Positions 5,164 through 7,513 of a DNA stretch of 7,513 nucleotides are shown piece after piece. The stretch's first letter is position 1. Each line of letters starts with the position of its first letter. The notes below the pieces were generated by a model. That model was not told the origin of the DNA. It was given only the letters and a program-made list of their open reading frames with translations, and did no database searches. This DNA is from an uncultured Opitutaceae bacterium (lineage in GTDB: Bacteria; Verrucomicrobiota; Verrucomicrobiia; Opitutales; Opitutaceae). The stretch is taken from the NCBI GenBank assembly GCA_937902865.1, contig CALFNJ010000515.1, positions 1 to 7,513 of the forward strand, given 5' to 3'. Position numbers and translations under genes: made by a program.

Positions 5164-7513
5164 CTACTTCAGGATCTGATACAGGCTCGCGTGATCGTCC
5201 GTCCAGAGCCCGACCGGCTTCTCGGCGTGCTCGGACGTGTCGGTCACCGAGCTGATCTCGGGCTTGTCGAGCATCGCCTGGTTCTTGGTCACGAGGATCC
5301 AGGTCGTGCGATAGATCCACCAATCCTTCTCGTCGTCGTCGGAGATCACCGCGATCCCGAGGTTGAAATGCTTGGCGAGGTTCTCGACCACGGGGCGCAG
5401 GTCGAGGTAGCGGTTGGAGGTGTGCACGGCGATGACGCCGTCGGGCTTGAGCTCGTGGAGGTAGAGCTCGAACGACTCCTTCGTCAGCAGGTGGACCGGA
5501 ATCGCGTCGCTGCTGAACGCGTCGAGCGCGAGCAGGTCGAACTGCTGCGGCTGGTTCGCCGCGAGCTCCTGCTCCATGGACAGCCGCGCGTCACCGAGGA
5601 CGATGTCGACCTTGGCGGGCGTGTTGGCGAGGTAGCTGAAGCGATGGAGGGCCAGCTCCTTCACCGCCGGGTTGATCTCATAGATCCGCAGGTAGTCGCC
5701 CGTCTGGCCGTGCGCGGCGAGCGTGCCGGTGCCGAGGCCCACGAGTCCGATGCGCCGGTGGCCGACCGGCGCCGACAGGTGCTGCAGGGCGAGCCCCACG
5801 CCGCTGTTTTCACCGTAGTAGCTCGTCGGCCACATCGACTGCGGCATCGTCTCGAACTGGATGCCATGGGTGATGGCGCCGTTCAGGAGCGAGAGATAAT
5901 GTCCCTCGGGCTCGCTCGTGCTGTAGTCGAAGACCTTGAGCGTGCCGTAGAAATTGCGTGAGGCGCTGAGTCGGACGTGATCCGAGCTCTCATCGTCGCT
6001 GCGGCGCATCTGGATCAGGAAGAGCATGCCGAGCCCGACCGAGCAGAACATGATGAACGACACCATGCGCGGCTGCCACTGCCGCACCCAGCCGCGTCGG
6101 GGCAGCGTGAGCACGCAGCCGATGAACACCAGGAGCACGAGGACGACCCATTGCCAGTACTGACCGTAGAACGAGTGGATCTCATCCCAGGTGACGCCGG
6201 CGAACTGCCGGACCTTGTCCCAGGAGCCGGCGCTGACGAAGTAGTCTTGATAAAGCGCCTGGAAGCGGTCGAAGAGTCCGCCGTTGGCCTGGCTCGAGGC
6301 CCGTAGAAGCGGCACCATGATCGTGGCGCCCACGATCCCGGTGGCGGTGCCGATGGCGAACGCGCGGCTCTTGTGGCGGAAGCAGAGCACGCCGATGAGA
6401 TAGCTCAGGGCCCAATAGCCGGCCTGCAGCTCCCAGTATTCGTTGAACACGAGCGGAGCCACCACCGCGACGAGGAATCCGCCCACCGCGCCGCCGGCGG
6501 CGATGAGGAGGAAATACGAGGTGAGCCGGCGCGGCGGCGGCTTGAGCCGGTAGAGTTCGCCGTGGCAGATCATGCAGGCGACGAAGAGCGTCGCCGTATA
6601 GCCGGTGATCTGCTGCGCCAGCGGCGCGGAGTTGCCCTCCGCCAGAAGGTAGCAGACCACGCCGATGCCCACGGCGAGCAAGCCGACAAACAGCCCGCGG
6701 CGGTACCAGCGCGGGTGATCGAAGCAGAGGATGAAGCTGAGCAGGTACAGGCTCAGCGGCAGCACCCAGAGGAACGGGACGACCGCGACCTCCTGGCAGA
6801 GCTTGTTCGTCGTCGCGAGCAGGAGGATCGAGGCGACCGCCGGCAGCGCGATCCAGAGGAGCTTGTCCAGGGGCGATGTCTTTTTGTCATCCGGCTGCCC
6901 GACGTCGGCAGCGGCCGCGCGCGTGTTGAGCACGCGTCCCGTCGCGGCATCCCGCCAGAGGCGCCAGGCGCAGTAGCCGCAGCACAGGACGAAGCATCCG
7001 AGCCCGACAGACCAAAGATTGGCCTGCGCGTGGCGGGTGAAGTGGGATTCGAAATAGAAGGGATAGCTGATCAGCGCCAGCAGCGAGCCGATGTTGGAGA
7101 GCGCGTACAGCCGGTAGGGCGAGACGCCGGGCTGGGTCAGGCTGAACCATTGCTGCATCAGCGGCCCGGTCGATGAGAGCACGAAGTAGGGCAGGCCGAT
7201 GCAGACGGTGAGCAGCATCAGGATGTGCAGGATCGGATCGCCCGCGAGATGGGCCTTCCAGCTCTCCGACGGAATGATCGGAAGCAAGGCGAGCGAAAGC
7301 AGCAGCAGTCCGCCATGCACCATGGCCTGGCGCCGCGGGGTGAGATGGCGCGACGAGAAATGCGCGTAGGCGTAGCCGCCGAGCAGCAGCGTTTGGAAAA
7401 ACAGCAGGCAGGTGGTCCAGACCCCGGGTCCGCCGCCGAACCACGGCAGAATGTATTTTCCGATCAACGGCTGGACCTGAAACAGGAGGAAGGCACCGGT
7501 GAAAATGGTGAGC
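5164..7513 (-). CDS. Membrane-fused spermidine synthase-like protein (5' end outside window)
   Basis: The visible 782 residues begin mid-frame at the window edge (LTIFTGAFLLFQVQPLIGK), so the true start lies beyond 7513. An internal TTG at 7467 is not the start, because the helix it would cut belongs to the family's first membrane segment. About 15 hydrophobic segments fill the N-terminal 510 or so residues. The C-terminal third is a spermidine synthase/methyltransferase Rossmann domain. GLVGLGTGTLAAHG (about 590-603) is the nucleotide-binding glycine loop, YEINP (Glu612) the ribose-binding acid, GDAR (Asp641) the adenine-side acid, and LDAFSSDAIPVHLL (Asp664, Asp669) sits where spermidine synthases carry catalytic Asp. 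The C-terminus WTDDHASLYQILK is typical of these fused proteins. Soluble SpeE enzymes are only about 280-300 residues and lack membrane helices, so polyamine synthesis is not assured; a membrane-associated aminopropyl- or methyl-transfer reaction is the general inference. No partner gene for polyamine synthesis is nearby. Confidence 0.93.
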   Translation of the reverse strand, partial: LTIFTGAFLLFQVQPLIGKYILPWFGGGPGVWTTCLLFFQTLLLGGYAYAHFSSRHLTPRRQAMVHGGLLLLSLALLPIIPSESWKAHLAGDPILHILMLLTVCIGLPYFVLSSTGPLMQQWFSLTQPGVSPYRLYALSNIGSLLALISYPFYFESHFTRHAQANLWSVGLGCFVLCCGYCAWRLWRDAATGRVLNTRAAAADVGQPDDKKTSPLDKLLWIALPAVASILLLATTNKLCQEVAVVPFLWVLPLSLYLLSFILCFDHPRWYRRGLFVGLLAVGIGVVCYLLAEGNSAPLAQQITGYTATLFVACMICHGELYRLKPPPRRLTSYFLLIAAGGAVGGFLVAVVAPLVFNEYWELQAGYWALSYLIGVLCFRHKSRAFAIGTATGIVGATIMVPLLRASSQANGGLFDRFQALYQDYFVSAGSWDKVRQFAGVTWDEIHSFYGQYWQWVVLVLLVFIGCVLTLPRRGWVRQWQPRMVSFIMFCSVGLGMLFLIQMRRSDDESSDHVRLSASRNFYGTLKVFDYSTSEPEGHYLSLLNGAITHGIQFETMPQSMWPTSYYGENSGVGLALQHLSAPVGHRRIGLVGLGTGTLAAHGQTGDYLRIYEINPAVKELALHRFSYLANTPAKVDIVLGDARLSMEQELAANQPQQFDLLALDAFSSDAIPVHLLTKESFELYLHELKPDGVIAVHTSNRYLDLRPVVENLAKHFNLGIAVISDDDEKDWWIYRTTWILVTKNQAMLDKPEISSVTDTSEHAEKPVGLWTDDHASLYQILK

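Noticed and set aside
5092..5961. 289-codon open frame on the + strand opposite the synthase-like gene
   Set aside because: Highly charged, low-complexity shadow typical of the antisense of GC-rich genes; the opposite strand has unambiguous family motifs. The same holds for the + strand frame at 6373-7176.
7465..7467. TTG as the start of the synthase-like gene
   Set aside because: The frame stays open to the window edge and encodes the family's first membrane segment, including AFLLFQVQP, so the gene is simply cut by the edge.

Overview
The window is GC-rich bacterial chromosome carrying four protein genes and an unusually large amount of structured, non-coding repeat DNA. No plasmid, phage or transposase gene is visible. 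Three things suggest a verrucomicrobial (Opitutales-like) or similar environmental Gram-negative bacterium: a GT-C-like membrane protein with a C-terminal 'putative Ig' domain, a giant membrane-fused spermidine synthase-like protein, and intergenic palindromes built on GGCCGCAAAAAGGCGCAAA-type text. This assignment is inference. The one gene with a clear close relative, the fosmidomycin-resistance-type transporter Fsr, is widespread and does not fix the taxon. Clear Shine-Dalgarno sequences are mostly absent.

Layout. Positions 1-432 hold no convincing gene. They contain a 173-bp imperfect palindrome with 28-bp perfect arms (69-241), followed directly by a second hairpin (240-293). Positions 433-2697 (+) encode a 754-residue polytopic membrane protein of GT-C glycosyltransferase type with a large soluble C-terminal half ending in Ig-like domains. 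It converges on the fsr-type efflux gene (2896-4128, -). The short gap between them holds the first copy of an 87-bp palindromic repeat (2723-2809). Positions 4129-4778 are a 650-bp gene-free stretch packed with repeats: a GCGGATTGCGG repeat, a foldback MITE-like element with a perfect 44-bp tandem duplication at one end and possible 7-bp target-site duplications, and a further nested palindrome. A small gene for a two-helix membrane peptide follows (4779-4904, -). A second, better-conserved copy of the 87/88-bp palindrome (5033-5120) lies between that gene and the 3' end of a membrane-fused spermidine synthase-like gene (5164 to beyond 7513, -; its 5' end is cut off by the window edge).

The genes do not form an evident pathway or operon. 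Each appears to be its own transcription unit, separated by palindromic elements. The most notable content is these elements: at least four unrelated imperfect full-length palindromes in 7.5 kb, all strictly intergenic, several with arms composed of 8-10-bp sub-repeats. No promoter could be assigned with confidence.
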